A DNA stretch of 64,000 nucleotides from contig NZ_JAECZA010000001.1 in the NCBI RefSeq assembly GCF_016056275.1, positions 124,934-188,933 of the forward strand, in the 5' to 3' direction. How positions within the stretch are numbered: the first letter of the stretch is position 1; every line of letters begins with the position of its first letter. Made by a program: the position numbers and the translations under genes. The notes under the pieces are model-generated. The model was given only the letters and a program-made list of their open reading frames with translations. It did no database searches and was not told where the DNA came from. The stretch comes from Dendronalium phyllosphericum CENA369. GTDB lineage: Bacteria > Cyanobacteriota > Cyanobacteriia > Cyanobacteriales > Nostocaceae. Below, piece by piece: positions 32,855-43,778 of this stretch.

Positions 32855-33483
32855 GATGTTTAAAGCTGTAATACTAAATTAGTAATTCAGCTTTACAGCT
32901 AAATGCTTGATATAAGACTCCTATTTGATTGGGTAAAAAAACAGGCTACTTCTGTGCCTATCTGCTTTCCTGTTCCCTATTTTTGCCTTGACGAATAAAT
33001 TCTCTAATTAAATCGGACTGCCATACAAGCTGTTTTAGATAGTTTACTAAGTTTCTCAAACAGTACAATCAATAAAAATTTTTCTGCTTATAACGATCTC
33101 AAATAAAATAATTGTACTGATACTAGATGGATTGACATAACCCATCTCCAGAGTCGGATTTTCAATCAAAAATCTACAAACATATAACTCTGTGAAATTT
33201 TTATCGAGTATTCAGTTACATACCAGGTGCAGTTTGGGTAGCAAAAAAGTAAAATTTGCTATGACTTGTTTTGGTCATTTCCCACTGCACCCGCTTTAGC
33301 TAGCACTATCATTCGACAACCAAATTTATTTTCCTGTCATTGATACCAGTTCGCTGCCAAGCCATAAGTTGAACTCACACCACGTTTTTGTGGTTGGGCG
33401 ATCGCTAGTTATAGTGAGTGACGCTAGCTAAAAATCACAAATGTTTTTTGCTTGTCAGATACATTTGTCTGTACAATAAAAGG

Positions 33484-33837
33484 TTAGCCTGCTAGCACCA
33501 GATTGTTATCTTTGGAGTTAGAAAAAATGTCCTCATAAGTATTAAAAATTTCAAACACCGAATCTAGTTGAGTCAGTTCCAAAATCAAACGCACAGGAGC
33601 TTGGACGTTGCAAAGAACTAAGCGACAACCGCTTTGACGTGCAGATGTTAGAGCTTTGACTAACGGAACTAATCCAGAACTGTCCATAAAATCCACTTGC
33701 GACAAATCAATAACCCAGAGTTGATCGGGCTGAGGCACTATATCTACCATCTGTTCGCTCAAAGCCGTACCACTCTCCAAGTCTATGCTTCCTTGGGGTT
33801 TGAACAAAACTACTTGCGATTCTTGTGAGATATTCAT
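33484..33837 (-). CDS. STAS domain protein (anti-sigma factor antagonist-like)
   Basis: VLFKPQGSIDLESGTALSEQM...LWVIDLSQVDFMDSSGLVPLVKAL. Confidence 0.9.
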   Translation of the reverse strand: MNISQESQVVLFKPQGSIDLESGTALSEQMVDIVPQPDQLWVIDLSQVDFMDSSGLVPLVKALTSARQSGCRLVLCNVQAPVRLILELTQLDSVFEIFNTYEDIFSNSKDNNLVLAG

Positions 33838-34411
33838 ATGTTTGACTGGGTAGTTGAAAGACTCTACAAAAACAGAAATATGGCATCAATACTGGCGCAG
33901 TTACAACAACAAAACACTGCTTCATTCACTTGTTTAGGAATTAACAGCGACGCAGTTGGAGTAGTTTGCTTCAGTATCTATGCCGTATAATTTGTGTTAA
34001 CTTTCATAACTATAGGCATAAACGCCTAAGAATTTTAGTATCAAACATATCTTTTACTAGATTTTTATATTTTTCTCGGATATTTATAAATTTTTCATAA
34101 AAACTTGTTGCTTTGTGTGCACAATTATGTGTTTGTGGTATTAACTGTTAAGCAGACAATCGTCAATATTCAATAGGCTATAAACAATATCTATAAATAG
34201 ATATAGACTAAGCGAAAGCGCATTTAATTTTGAGAAATACTCATAGTGGTTGTTGAGAGCTGACAGTTAACTGTCAACAGTCAACTTTGGTCAATGTACA
34301 ATTTAAAAGCGTAGCAGCTTATCATTTCTATGTTGAAAGCTTGATTGACACCCCAGACACAAACGAGACAAGATAGAGTAAAGGTAAAAAATTGTAAAGC
34401 GGCGGTGCGGG

Positions 34412-35041
34412 ATGTCTCTCGATCTAATTTCCCTAGAAAACATCCAGAATTTTGCCCATCAGTATGGTTACTGGGCAATTTTTTTGGGAATTTTGCTAGA
34501 AAACTTGGGCATTCCTCTTCCTGGTGAAACTGTCACCTTAGTGGGCGGGTTTCTAGCGGGTAGTCACGAACTGAATTATTGGTTAGTTCTCGGTGATGCC
34601 GTCGCAGGTGCTGCGATTGGTGGTACTTTTGGTTATTGGATTGGTAAACTTGGTGGTTGGTCTTTTCTGTTACAAGTAGGCAAAGTTTTCCGGATTTCTG
34701 AAGAACGATTGCTAAATATTAAAGAACAATTTAGTCAAAACGCTGCTAAAGCTGTATTTTTCGGTCGTTTTTTTGCATTACTACGGATTTTTGCTGCGCC
34801 ACTTGCTGGAATAGCTGAAATGCCCTTTAATAAATTCTTTTTCTACAACTTAGTAGGAGCTAGCACTTGGGCCACCGTAATGGTGACATTAGCTTTCTTT
34901 GCAGGCAGAGTTGTCTCTTTAGAACAGTTAGTTGCTTGGGTTAGTAAATTTGCGATCGCCGCTTTGCTTATCCTTATAGCCTTAATTGTTGTCCCCCTGT
35001 GGTTAGAATCTCGGCAAGTGAAACGGGCTACGGGAGAGTAA
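34412..35041 (+). CDS. DedA family membrane protein
   Basis: FLGILLENLGIPLPGETVTLVGGFLAG...FFGRFFALLRIFAAPLAGIAEMPFNKFFFYNLVGASTWA. Confidence 0.93.
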   Translation: MSLDLISLENIQNFAHQYGYWAIFLGILLENLGIPLPGETVTLVGGFLAGSHELNYWLVLGDAVAGAAIGGTFGYWIGKLGGWSFLLQVGKVFRISEERLLNIKEQFSQNAAKAVFFGRFFALLRIFAAPLAGIAEMPFNKFFFYNLVGASTWATVMVTLAFFAGRVVSLEQLVAWVSKFAIAALLILIALIVVPLWLESRQVKRATGE

Positions 35042-35116
35042 ACAATTAAAAATTAAAAATTAAAAAGGCAAAAGAAAGAATTCTCTGTCTTTACTTTTGC
35101 CTTTTTAATTTTGTCT

Positions 35117-36316
35117 TTATCTAGCCTGCTGTGCCCAAATTCGAGTTGGTAGTCCCCAAACGTAGATAAAGCCTTCGGCTGCTTTATGGTCAAATTGGTC
35201 TTCAGATCCGTAAGTTGCTAAGTCAGGGCTATAAAGTGAATTGTCACTCCAACGCCCGACTATGGAGGCATTGCCCTTAAACAGTTTTACCCGCACAGTT
35301 CCCGACACTCGTTCTTGGGTCTGTTGAATAAATGCATCCAATGCACTTTTAAGTGGACTGTACCACAGACCGTTATAGACTAATTGCGTGTAAGTTTCTT
35401 CAATTCCACGCTTGTAGTGGCTGACATCTGCCGTCAAAGTCAAGCTTTCTAAATCCCGATGGGCTTGAATTAGCACTAACATAGCGGGTGATTCGTAGAT
35501 TTCTCGTGATTTTATACCCACTAAGCGGTTTTCTATCATATCAATCCGCCCAATACCGCGATCGCCTGCCAGTTGATTGAGTTGTTGAATTAACTCAACT
35601 GCGTTGGTAGATTTACCGTTGAGGTCAGTGGGAATACCTCTGTTGAAACCAATTTCAATATACTCTGGCTCGTTAGGAGTATCAGCGATCGCTTTAGTCA
35701 TCTGATAAATTTCTTCTGGTGGTTCTGCTGCTGGATCTTCCAGTACACCAGCTTCGATGCTACGACCGAGTAAATTCTTGTCGATGCTGTAGGGAGAAGA
35801 TTTTTTAACTGGTGCGGGGATACCAAACTTTTCACCATAAGCAATGGTTTCTTCGCGGCTCATACCCCATTCTCGCGCTGGTGCGAGTATCTTGAGATTG
35901 GGATTGAGGGCAGCACAGGAGACATCAAAGCGAACCTGATCGTTACCTTTGCCCGTACAGCCGTGAGCGATCGCATCAGCACCGTATTTTTCAGCAGTTT
36001 CTACTAGTATTTTGGCAATTAGCGGTCGGGCGAGGGCAGTTCCTAGGGGATAACGATTTTCGTAGAGGGCATTAGCTTGAATCGCGCTAAAGGCGTAATC
36101 TTTAACAAAACTATCTTTAACATCTGCTACTAGAGATTCACTTGCGCCTGATTTCAAAGCTTTTTCTTTGATTGGTTCTAATTCATCTCCTTGACCTAAA
36201 TCTGCTGCCAGTGTTATCACTTCTTCTACACCCCACTCCTGTTTCAGGTAGGGGATACAAACTGAGGTATCTACTCCGCCAGAATATGCCAGGACAACCT
36301 TTTTGGCACGACCCAT
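35117..36316 (-). CDS. argG: argininosuccinate synthase
   Basis: [69 protein letters not shown]-type motifs. Confidence 0.97.
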   Translation of the reverse strand: MGRAKKVVLAYSGGVDTSVCIPYLKQEWGVEEVITLAADLGQGDELEPIKEKALKSGASESLVADVKDSFVKDYAFSAIQANALYENRYPLGTALARPLIAKILVETAEKYGADAIAHGCTGKGNDQVRFDVSCAALNPNLKILAPAREWGMSREETIAYGEKFGIPAPVKKSSPYSIDKNLLGRSIEAGVLEDPAAEPPEEIYQMTKAIADTPNEPEYIEIGFNRGIPTDLNGKSTNAVELIQQLNQLAGDRGIGRIDMIENRLVGIKSREIYESPAMLVLIQAHRDLESLTLTADVSHYKRGIEETYTQLVYNGLWYSPLKSALDAFIQQTQERVSGTVRVKLFKGNASIVGRWSDNSLYSPDLATYGSEDQFDHKAAEGFIYVWGLPTRIWAQQAR

Positions 36317-36864
36317 TAGTTTCTCCAGTTAGGAAAACAAACAATGAGTCATTATTATATCTAACTAATACGCTTCTATAGCAATTCTATCTAGGTTGTG
36401 ATTAATTACTTTTTAAACGTAGCCGCTTCTGTGCCTACTCTAACGATAATGCTTAAAGACAAAACCTAGGGTACTGCCAAATACGCCAGAAAAGAAACAG
36501 AGAATTTGATGAATCTTTGAGGACTGCTTTATCTTAATTAAAAAATAAATTTATTGGAAAATGTAAGTTTATATCCGATCGCACAAGCTAGTTAGGCTAA
36601 TTATCTGATTGGTAAATCATGTTTTGATGACATAGCGATCGCTCGTACAGCATACTGATTTATTTGGCTTTGAAAATATCAGTACATAGAAAGATACACA
36701 ATCGCACTTCTCTTATATTTTTGTTACTAATTAGACATTTTAATAGTAGCTTGATAGCTATGGGTTATTGTTTAGTGTTTAAGTAAAAAGAGCAAAGTGC
36801 AATAACTTTGCCATGAAAATTTTGTCACAGAGATTTTTCTTGAAATTACACATTGCAAGACAGC

Positions 36865-37035
36865 AGACAGTCCTATGGGGCTAGGAGATACTTTTTCAAC
36901 CCAGGCGACTGCCTTTTCCAAAGGCTTGTCGTTAGATATTGCTTGCTATCTTTGGTTTTTTATAGTACATTTGTACGTACAAGAGAAATCCTGATTGAAT
37001 CACTCCCCACCTTACTAGTGGGGTTTTATTTTAAT
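36865..37035 (+). ncRNA. structured ncRNA / long leader candidate upstream of smc
   Basis: Consecutive short inverted repeats (TCCTA/TAGGA 36871-36886; GCCTTT/AAAGGC 36911-36925; AGATA/TATCT 36934-36951) ending in a CCCCAC-loop-GTGGGG-TTTT terminator. Confidence 0.35.
37005..37032 (+). terminator. intrinsic terminator
   Basis: CCCCAC-CTTACTA-GTGGGG followed by TTTTATTTT. Confidence 0.75.
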
Positions 37036-37308
37036 TTTTGGAGTAATGGGGAATGACAGTCCATTTTGACAACTAAGATCGTATGGCTGAATTGGTTAAC
37101 TATACCAACTGATTTAATTCACTGTTAGACTCTTTTTACCTCCTCTGCGTTTTTTGAATAACGAACCTTTAGCCACCTAGAGGTATCTAAATCCGCACAG
37201 AAGTGTGTTAGTCTGCGTTCGATAATCCGGAATTTTCTCTCGTCACGAGTTGAGAATCCTGGTTTAATTGATACACTTTTACTTCATTAGCCCAGTTAAC
37301 CAGCGCCT

Positions 37309-40300
37309 ATGGTACATGTTAAGCGCGTGGAACTTACCAACTTCAAGTCCTTTGGCGGCACTACCCAAGTCCCCTTGCTACCTGGGTTTACTGTCATTTC
37401 TGGGCCAAATGGTTCCGGTAAATCTAATATTCTAGATGCACTGCTATTTTGCCTGGGACTCGCTAGTTCTAAAGGAATGCGAGCCGATCGCTTACCGGAT
37501 TTGGTAAATAACACCCAAACTGCTAAAGGACGTTCTGCGATTGAAGCTAGCGTCACAGTCACTTTTGATTTGTCGGATTTGTCAGTTGTCAGTAGTAATG
37601 AAGAATTGGCACAAGATGACGAACAAACCCAACAGCAATCAACACAAAATGGTCAACGTCCAACAGAATGGAGTGTAACTAGAAAGCTACGGGTTACACA
37701 TCAAGGAAGTTATACATCGAATTATTATATTAACGGTGCAGCCTGCACGCTGACGGAATTACACGAAGAACTAAATAATCTGCGGATTTATCCTGAAGGC
37801 TATAATGTCGTGTTGCAAGGGGATGTCACCAGTATTATCTCGATGAATGCTAAAGAACGTCGGGAAATTATTGATGAATTGGCTGGGGTGGCGGCGTTCG
37901 ATCGCAAGATTAACCAAGCTAAAGATACTTTAGATGAAGTGAAGGAAAAGGAAGATAGCTGTCGGATTATCGAGACAGAATTAACCGCACAGCGCGATCG
38001 CCTTTCTCAAGATAGAGCGAAGGCAGAGAAATATCAAAAGCTTCGCACGGAATTTCTGGCTAAACAATCTTGGGAAGCAGTTTTATCATGGCGTTCTTTG
38101 CAAGCACAGCAAGAAAAGTTAGCAACTGATATTCAAACGGGCGATCGCAATTCTGGCGAACTCACTACTCAACTGACAACTCTAAATGCGGAGATTGCCC
38201 AAAAAAGCGCCGAATTAGAACAACTCAATGCCCATGTGAAAGCATTGGGAGAAGAGGAACTTTTGGCGGTACAAGCTATCCTCGCTACCCAAGAAGCAGA
38301 ACGCAAACAACTCCAGCGCCAACAAACGGAATTAACAACAGCTTCCCAAGAAACTGCCAAACGTCTGGTGCAAACTCAGCAAGAAATTCAACAACACCAG
38401 CATTCTTTAAGCGAGATTGCTCAAACACAAGTTGTAGAAGGCCAATCTATCGTCTACTGCGAACGGCAAAGAGATGAAGCGCGACAAGCGCTCTCAAATT
38501 CGCGCGAAGCAGCAGCAGAAATTGCCTCGGCTTCGGAAGCGTGGGTACAGCAACAAACAGCATTTAACCGTCAAATCGAAACTTTGCTGCAAACTCTCGA
38601 ACCGCAACGTACAGAACAAGCACAACTGAGAGAACGTAATAACCAACTGCAAGAACTTATCCAAGAACAAACTCAGCTAATTGCTACTTTAGAGCCGGAA
38701 TTAGCCGAAAAACAAATTGAATGTAGTCGCGTTGAAACAGAATTTAACGCATCTAGCGAACCGATCCAAAACTTAGCCCAAAATCTCGCAGCAACAGAAC
38801 AAGAACTACAAATCCAGCAAGAAACGCAAAAGCGGCTTTCGCAAGAACTACGGGAAAAACAGCGACAGTTAGATAAACTAGAAGCGCAAGCCCAAGCACA
38901 GCAGGAAGTGCAAGGCACTCAAGCAAGCAAAGTCATCTTACAATCGGGAATGCCTGGAGTTTGCGGCTTAGTCGTGCAGTTAGGGCGAGTTGAACCGCGC
39001 TTTCAACTAGCTTTGGAAATTGCGGCTGGCGGACGTTTGGGACACATAGTGGTAGATGATGATGGCATAGCCGCAGCGGGGATTGAACTGCTCAAACAAA
39101 AACGGGCGGGGAGAGCAACTTTCCTCCCCCTGAATAAAATTCATGCTCCGAAATTTACTCAAGATGCAACGCTGCGTTTGGCTAACGGATTTATTAACTA
39201 TGCTGTTAACTTAATCGATTGCGATCGCCGCTATAAAGATGTATTCAGTTACGTTTTTGGGAACACGGTGGTATTTGCCAACATCGAACAGGCGCGAAAA
39301 AACTTAGGACTCTATCGCATCGTTACTTTAGAAGGGGAATTATTAGAAACCAGCGGCGCGATGACTGGTGGTAGCAACACCCAGCGTTCGGCGTTGCGGT
39401 TTGGCAATGCGGAAGCGGCGGAATCTGAGGAAGTAGCGGCTTTGAGAAATCGCTTGGTTGATATTGAGCGGATTTTAGAACGTTGTAATGAAGCGATCGC
39501 TTCATTATCTACCAAAACAAAACAACTATCGCAAGAACTTACAGAAGCACGACAAGCGCGGCGAGAGAGGCAGTTGCAATTAGAGCAGTTGCAGAAAGAT
39601 ATTAAGAGTTTGACAACACAATTAGAGGGGACGCGATCGCAACTCTCCCAAAACAGCGAAAAATTCGCCACAGCTCAATCCCGTTTGTCAATTTTGGATC
39701 GGGAATTACCAGGACAAGAAACTCAACTGCAACAATTGCGACATGCTTTAGCTGAGTTAGAAGCTTCCCAAACACCCAGTGAATGGCAGCAAATTCAAGC
39801 AACCATTAAAACTCAAGAGCAAGAATTACAACAACGCGAGACAGCATTACGAGAAGCCGAGCAAAGATTAAAAAATTTAGAAAATCAACAGCAGCGGCTA
39901 CAAGAGAGAATTCAAGAAGCAGAAGAACGAATTACCCAATACGATCGCGAGCAACAGACGCAACAAAATCAAATCGCTACACTCAGCACTCAGCACTCAG
40001 CACTCAGCACTCAAATCGCCGAAACCCGAACTAAATTGAGTGAAATGGAAAAAAGTTTGGGAGAAGAAAAACAAAAACGCGATGCTACAGAACAGGAAGT
40101 GCGATCGCATCTTCTCCGCCAGCAACAATTGGAATGGGAACTAGAAAAACTCCAAGAAACTCAGATGAAGCGGCGAGAAGAACTAGTAACTTTACAAAGT
40201 CAGTTGCGGGATGTGGGAGCAGAATTACCAGATCCCTTGCCAGAAGTGCCTGATAAAGTAGATTTAGAAGAATTACAAAAAGAATTGCGATCGCTTAGTA

Positions 40301-40923
40301 AACGCTTGCAGGCAATGGAACCCGTAAATATGCTGGCGTTGGAAGAATACGAACGCACCCAAAACCGCCTCCAGGAACTCTCTCAAAAATTGCAAACCCT
40401 AGAAGCAGAACGCACCGAATTACTTTTGCGAATTGAAAACTTTACGACATTACGGCAACTTGCTTTTAAAGAAGCTTTCGATGCTGTCAATGAAAACTTT
40501 CAATCTATTTTTGCCACACTATCCGACGGCGACGGCTACCTACAACTGGAAAATCCCGAAGATCCTTTTAGCAGCGGACTGACTTTAGTCGCACATCCCA
40601 AAGGTAAACCCGTACAGCGCCTAGCTTCCATGTCTGGGGGAGAAAAATCACTCACAGCTTTAAGCTTTATTTTTGCCCTACAACGCTACCGTCCGTCGCC
40701 ATTTTATGCATTTGACGAAGTAGATATGTTTTTGGATGGAGCAAACGTCGAACGATTAGCTAGAATGATCGAAAAACAGGCACAACAAGCGCAATTTATA
40801 GTTGTGAGTTTGCGTCGTCCGATGATAGAATCAGCCGAACGCACAATTGGCGTTACTCAAGCGAGAGGAGCTTATACCCAAGTTTTGGGAATTAAGTTAC
40901 AATCCTCCAATACATCTGCTTGA
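37309..40923 (+). CDS. smc: chromosome segregation protein SMC
   Basis: MVHVKRVELTNFKSFGGTTQVPLLPGFTVISGPNGSGKSNILDALLFCLG, hinge, coiled coils, MSGGEKSLTALSFIFALQRYRPSPFYAFDEVDMFLDGANV. Confidence 0.97.
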   Translation: MVHVKRVELTNFKSFGGTTQVPLLPGFTVISGPNGSGKSNILDALLFCLGLASSKGMRADRLPDLVNNTQTAKGRSAIEASVTVTFDLSDLSVVSSNEELAQDDEQTQQQSTQNGQRPTEWSVTRKLRVTHQGSYTSNYYINGAACTLTELHEELNNLRIYPEGYNVVLQGDVTSIISMNAKERREIIDELAGVAAFDRKINQAKDTLDEVKEKEDSCRIIETELTAQRDRLSQDRAKAEKYQKLRTEFLAKQSWEAVLSWRSLQAQQEKLATDIQTGDRNSGELTTQLTTLNAEIAQKSAELEQLNAHVKALGEEELLAVQAILATQEAERKQLQRQQTELTTASQETAKRLVQTQQEIQQHQHSLSEIAQTQVVEGQSIVYCERQRDEARQALSNSREAAAEIASASEAWVQQQTAFNRQIETLLQTLEPQRTEQAQLRERNNQLQELIQEQTQLIATLEPELAEKQIECSRVETEFNASSEPIQNLAQNLAATEQELQIQQETQKRLSQELREKQRQLDKLEAQAQAQQEVQGTQASKVILQSGMPGVCGLVVQLGRVEPRFQLALEIAAGGRLGHIVVDDDGIAAAGIELLKQKRAGRATFLPLNKIHAPKFTQDATLRLANGFINYAVNLIDCDRRYKDVFSYVFGNTVVFANIEQARKNLGLYRIVTLEGELLETSGAMTGGSNTQRSALRFGNAEAAESEEVAALRNRLVDIERILERCNEAIASLSTKTKQLSQELTEARQARRERQLQLEQLQKDIKSLTTQLEGTRSQLSQNSEKFATAQSRLSILDRELPGQETQLQQLRHALAELEASQTPSEWQQIQATIKTQEQELQQRETALREAEQRLKNLENQQQRLQERIQEAEERITQYDREQQTQQNQIATLSTQHSALSTQIAETRTKLSEMEKSLGEEKQKRDATEQEVRSHLLRQQQLEWELEKLQETQMKRREELVTLQSQLRDVGAELPDPLPEVPDKVDLEELQKELRSLSKRLQAMEPVNMLALEEYERTQNRLQELSQKLQTLEAERTELLLRIENFTTLRQLAFKEAFDAVNENFQSIFATLSDGDGYLQLENPEDPFSSGLTLVAHPKGKPVQRLASMSGGEKSLTALSFIFALQRYRPSPFYAFDEVDMFLDGANVERLARMIEKQAQQAQFIVVSLRRPMIESAERTIGVTQARGAYTQVLGIKLQSSNTSA
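39982..40012 (+). repeat. STRR heptamer array (CTCAGCA)4 inside smc
   Basis: CTCAGCA x4 + CTC, translated as LSTQHSALSTQ. Confidence 0.95.
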
Positions 40924-40981
40924 GTTTTTGTTAATAATAGTGTATAGATAAACCGGATTCGAGATCAGGACTCGGTATAGA

Positions 40982-41968
40982 ATGACCTCCGAACAGATAA
41001 TTAGGCGTTCCGACATATTAAATACCCAAGTGATTACCCGCGACAACGGCAAGCGGCTAGGTATCGTGAGTCAAGTTTGGGTAGATATAGATCAAAGAGA
41101 GGTTGTGGCTCTTGGTTTGCGAGACAGCCTGATCTCTATTTCAGGTTTGCCGCGCTACATGTACCTCAACAATATCAATCAGATTGGCGATGTCATCCTG
41201 GTTGATAACGAAGATGTAATTGAAGATATTGAAGTTGAAACTCTCAGCAACCTGATTAACTGGGAAGTAATCACAGAAACAGGTGAAGTCTTAGGTAGAG
41301 TTCGAGGCTTCAAGTTCAACGGTGAAACTGGCAAAATTTCCTCGATACTCATTGCTTCTTTGGGAGTGCCTCAAATTCCCGATCAATTTCTCAGTACCTA
41401 TGAGTTTTCAGTGGATGAAATCGTCAGCACTGGCCCTAGTAGGTTGATTGTGTTTGAGGGAGCTGAAGAAAGAGTGAACCAGTTGACAGTTGGTTTCCTG
41501 GAACGCTTGGGTATCGGCAAAGCACCCTGGGAGCGAGATGCAGAAGAAGAATACGGCTATAGTCCGCCTCGTGAAGTTGCAGTAGACAAACGACTCCCCA
41601 GTGGAGTGCCATTGCAGCCGCCCAAGCCGAAAGTTCGCACTCCCGAACCCATAGCACGGGAAGAGGAGTGGAATGAAGATTATGTGGAAGAAGAAAGACC
41701 ACGGCGCGAAGTGATGAGGGCAAGACCTTACGAGTCCATTCAATACGAAGAAGACGAGGAAGAAGATAACTGGAGTGATGAAACGGGTAGAGATAGATAT
41801 CAACAGCCAAAATACGAATCTCAGCCCTACAGTAAGCCGTATACCGACCAGTATGATGATTACGACGATATAGACGGCGATGCTTGGGAGGATGCTCCAA
41901 AGCCAGTGAATATTCCCAAGAAAGTCAAGGAAAGACAGCCAGAATACGAAGAGGAAGGCGGATATTAA
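40982..41968 (+). CDS. PRC-barrel domain protein with acidic/charged C-terminal tail
   Basis: Two PRC-like units (VITRDNGKRLGIVSQVWVDIDQREVVALGL; VITETGEVLGRVRGFKFNGETGKISSILI), then low-complexity E/D/R/Y-rich tail. Confidence 0.85.
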   Translation: MTSEQIIRRSDILNTQVITRDNGKRLGIVSQVWVDIDQREVVALGLRDSLISISGLPRYMYLNNINQIGDVILVDNEDVIEDIEVETLSNLINWEVITETGEVLGRVRGFKFNGETGKISSILIASLGVPQIPDQFLSTYEFSVDEIVSTGPSRLIVFEGAEERVNQLTVGFLERLGIGKAPWERDAEEEYGYSPPREVAVDKRLPSGVPLQPPKPKVRTPEPIAREEEWNEDYVEEERPRREVMRARPYESIQYEEDEEEDNWSDETGRDRYQQPKYESQPYSKPYTDQYDDYDDIDGDAWEDAPKPVNIPKKVKERQPEYEEEGGY

Positions 41969-42071
41969 GTTTATCCCTTTCTTTAATGAAATTCTAGGTA
42001 GTTTCAATAATTTAGTAGGGTGCGTTATGGACATTAGTTCTAACGCACCTAAAATTTAGGATGCTGTGTTA

Positions 42072-42142
42072 TGTAGCAAAGTGCTGAGTGCTGAGTAAAA
42101 GCTTCGTGAAATCAAGGCTTTGAGCAATCAACACTGTCCTAA
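42072..42142 (-). repeat. dispersed STRR-containing repeat, copy B (reverse orientation)
   Basis: Reverse complement of TTAGGACAGTGTTGATTGCTCAAAGCCTTGATTT...TTTTACTCAGCACTCAGCACTTTGCTA. Confidence 0.75.
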
Positions 42143-42303
42143 TATTAGTGACTACGGCTATATAAAGTAGTAAGAAGTAATACCTATTATCTAAAATCCA
42201 GCAACAGATTCAAACTCTGAAATTCCCACTGAATCTGACTTTAATTCCCACTGAATCTGACTTTTTTAATTACGAATTATGAATTACGAATTACGAATTG
42301 GTA

Positions 42304-42543
42304 TTAGTGTGATTCGGGGGCACACCATTGAGCTATTTGTTCAATTCTTGCCTGCTGCATCAATTCCAAAACTTGCGAACCATCACAACCGTAGGTAGAT
42401 GTCAATAATTGTTCGCCTTGATTTTTCGCTTCACTAGCAGATACACCAAAGGTCATAATTTCTTCATCTAGGTTACCTGTAATTTTCTCAATTGGAATAA
42501 TGCAGATATATCGTGGTTCGTTCTGTCTTATTTGCTGCACCAT
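42304..42543 (-). CDS. small hypothetical protein
   Basis: 79-aa ORF with plausible coding composition; no family recognised. Confidence 0.5.
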   Translation of the reverse strand: MVQQIRQNEPRYICIIPIEKITGNLDEEIMTFGVSASEAKNQGEQLLTSTYGCDGSQVLELMQQARIEQIAQWCAPESH

Positions 42544-42946
42544 TACTACTTACCAATCTAACTGATAATATTTGTCTATTCTTAATATATCTATAACCTT
42601 AGATAAACGCGATTAATAGTGAAATAGTCTTAATATTGAGATGGTTAGCGATGGCAATAAATTCTTTAAATAAAGTTAAGTCTAAGTTAAGATTTTTATC
42701 AAAAATGAGAAAATCGAGAACTCTCAACACTAATATATGAGACAATGAAATATAAGCATGAAAAATATTTTCTCGTAAATTTTTGTTCGATTTTTGGCTG
42801 GTAAACGTGTTGAAATAAACGCCTTTATCAGTTGCAATAATTTATTTCAAAACCTGGAAGTTAATAAATCAAGCGCTTGATTTAATGTCATGTAGCGTTG
42901 GTTTTTATTGGCTGGAAATATTTACTTAAAATGGGAGATTATTAAG

Positions 42947-43084
42947 ATGGCAGTTCGGAATAACTTAGTTACTAATTTATGGCAGAGAGTACAACAAGAT
43001 TCAGTAGTTTGGGGATCTTTAGCCCTTTGGGTTAGTGGATTAATTGTATTGTTAGTCATGCTTGCAATGTTTTCTAATGCTTAA
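42947..43084 (+). CDS. 45-aa single-TM small protein (not in ORF track)
   Basis: ATG frame: MAVRNNLVTNLWQRVQQDSVVWGSLALWVSGLIVLLVMLAMFSNA*, preceded by GGGAGAT. Confidence 0.6.
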   Translation: MAVRNNLVTNLWQRVQQDSVVWGSLALWVSGLIVLLVMLAMFSNA

Positions 43085-43159
43085 TCTGATTCAGATGCTT
43101 TTATTTCCTGGGTTTGCTACCCAGGAATTACAATCAAGACAAATGAATCTTTTCAATTT

Positions 43160-43474
43160 ATGAACGTTAAAATTCTGGCAACAGCGATCGTAGTGTTAGG
43201 TACAATCGGTGTAGTTGTCCCTGTTCAAGCTCAAGATATTAACAACAAGCCAACAAACTCAAATCAAGTTCTGAATGCTTGCATTCAAAATCGGGCGGAA
43301 ACTTTACCAAATCCCTATAGCGATGTGTCACCAGATCATTGGGCTTTCAAAGCAGTGATGACTATGCACTATTGTGGGGCTTTTCGCCAAGCTACACCAC
43401 CAGCCTTATTTGAGAAATTGCAACCAACTGAAAATCAGCAGCCACAACAGAGGGAACAGCAGTTTCAAAAATAG
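43160..43474 (+). CDS. secreted short SLH-like protein
   Basis: Signal peptide MNVKILATAIVVLGTIGVVVPVQA and NPYSDVSPDHWAFKAVMTMHYCGAF resembling an S-layer homology motif. Confidence 0.65.
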   Translation: MNVKILATAIVVLGTIGVVVPVQAQDINNKPTNSNQVLNACIQNRAETLPNPYSDVSPDHWAFKAVMTMHYCGAFRQATPPALFEKLQPTENQQPQQREQQFQK

Positions 43475-43500
43475 AGAATAAGCTAATCTGACTTGAAAAA

Positions 43501-43535
43501 GGGTGTAGGGTGTAGGGTGTGGGGTGTGGGGTGTA
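43501..43535 (+). repeat. STRR heptamer array GGGTGT(A/G) x5
   Basis: GGGTGTA GGGTGTA GGGTGTG GGGTGTG GGGTGTA. Confidence 0.9.
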
Positions 43536-43778
43536 GGAAATATTCCTTTTTCATGCATGGTGATGAAAATTTTTTCATCGGGACTGCCTTTAAGTTGCAC
43601 AATCTTTTGCCTTAGAAAGACGAGGGGATGCAATTTAAATGATTATTAGCTTACGACTATAGGAATAAAAAAGAATTAGCAAAAGTGGTGACTTGGGTGC
43701 GAACGCGCTTTCTCAAAATTGAAAGAATGACCACCACTAAACACTTCAGCGGTGGCTTTTCAATTTTAATCAGATATT

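Noticed and set aside
37309-40923. Multiple antisense ORFs within smc
   Set aside because: Cys/Ser-rich low-complexity translations that shadow the Gln/Glu-rich sense codons; no coding evidence.
41408-42034. Antisense ORFs opposite the PRC-barrel gene
   Set aside because: The sense-strand PRC-barrel gene has recognisable domains; antisense frames are hydrophobic shadows of its acidic tail.
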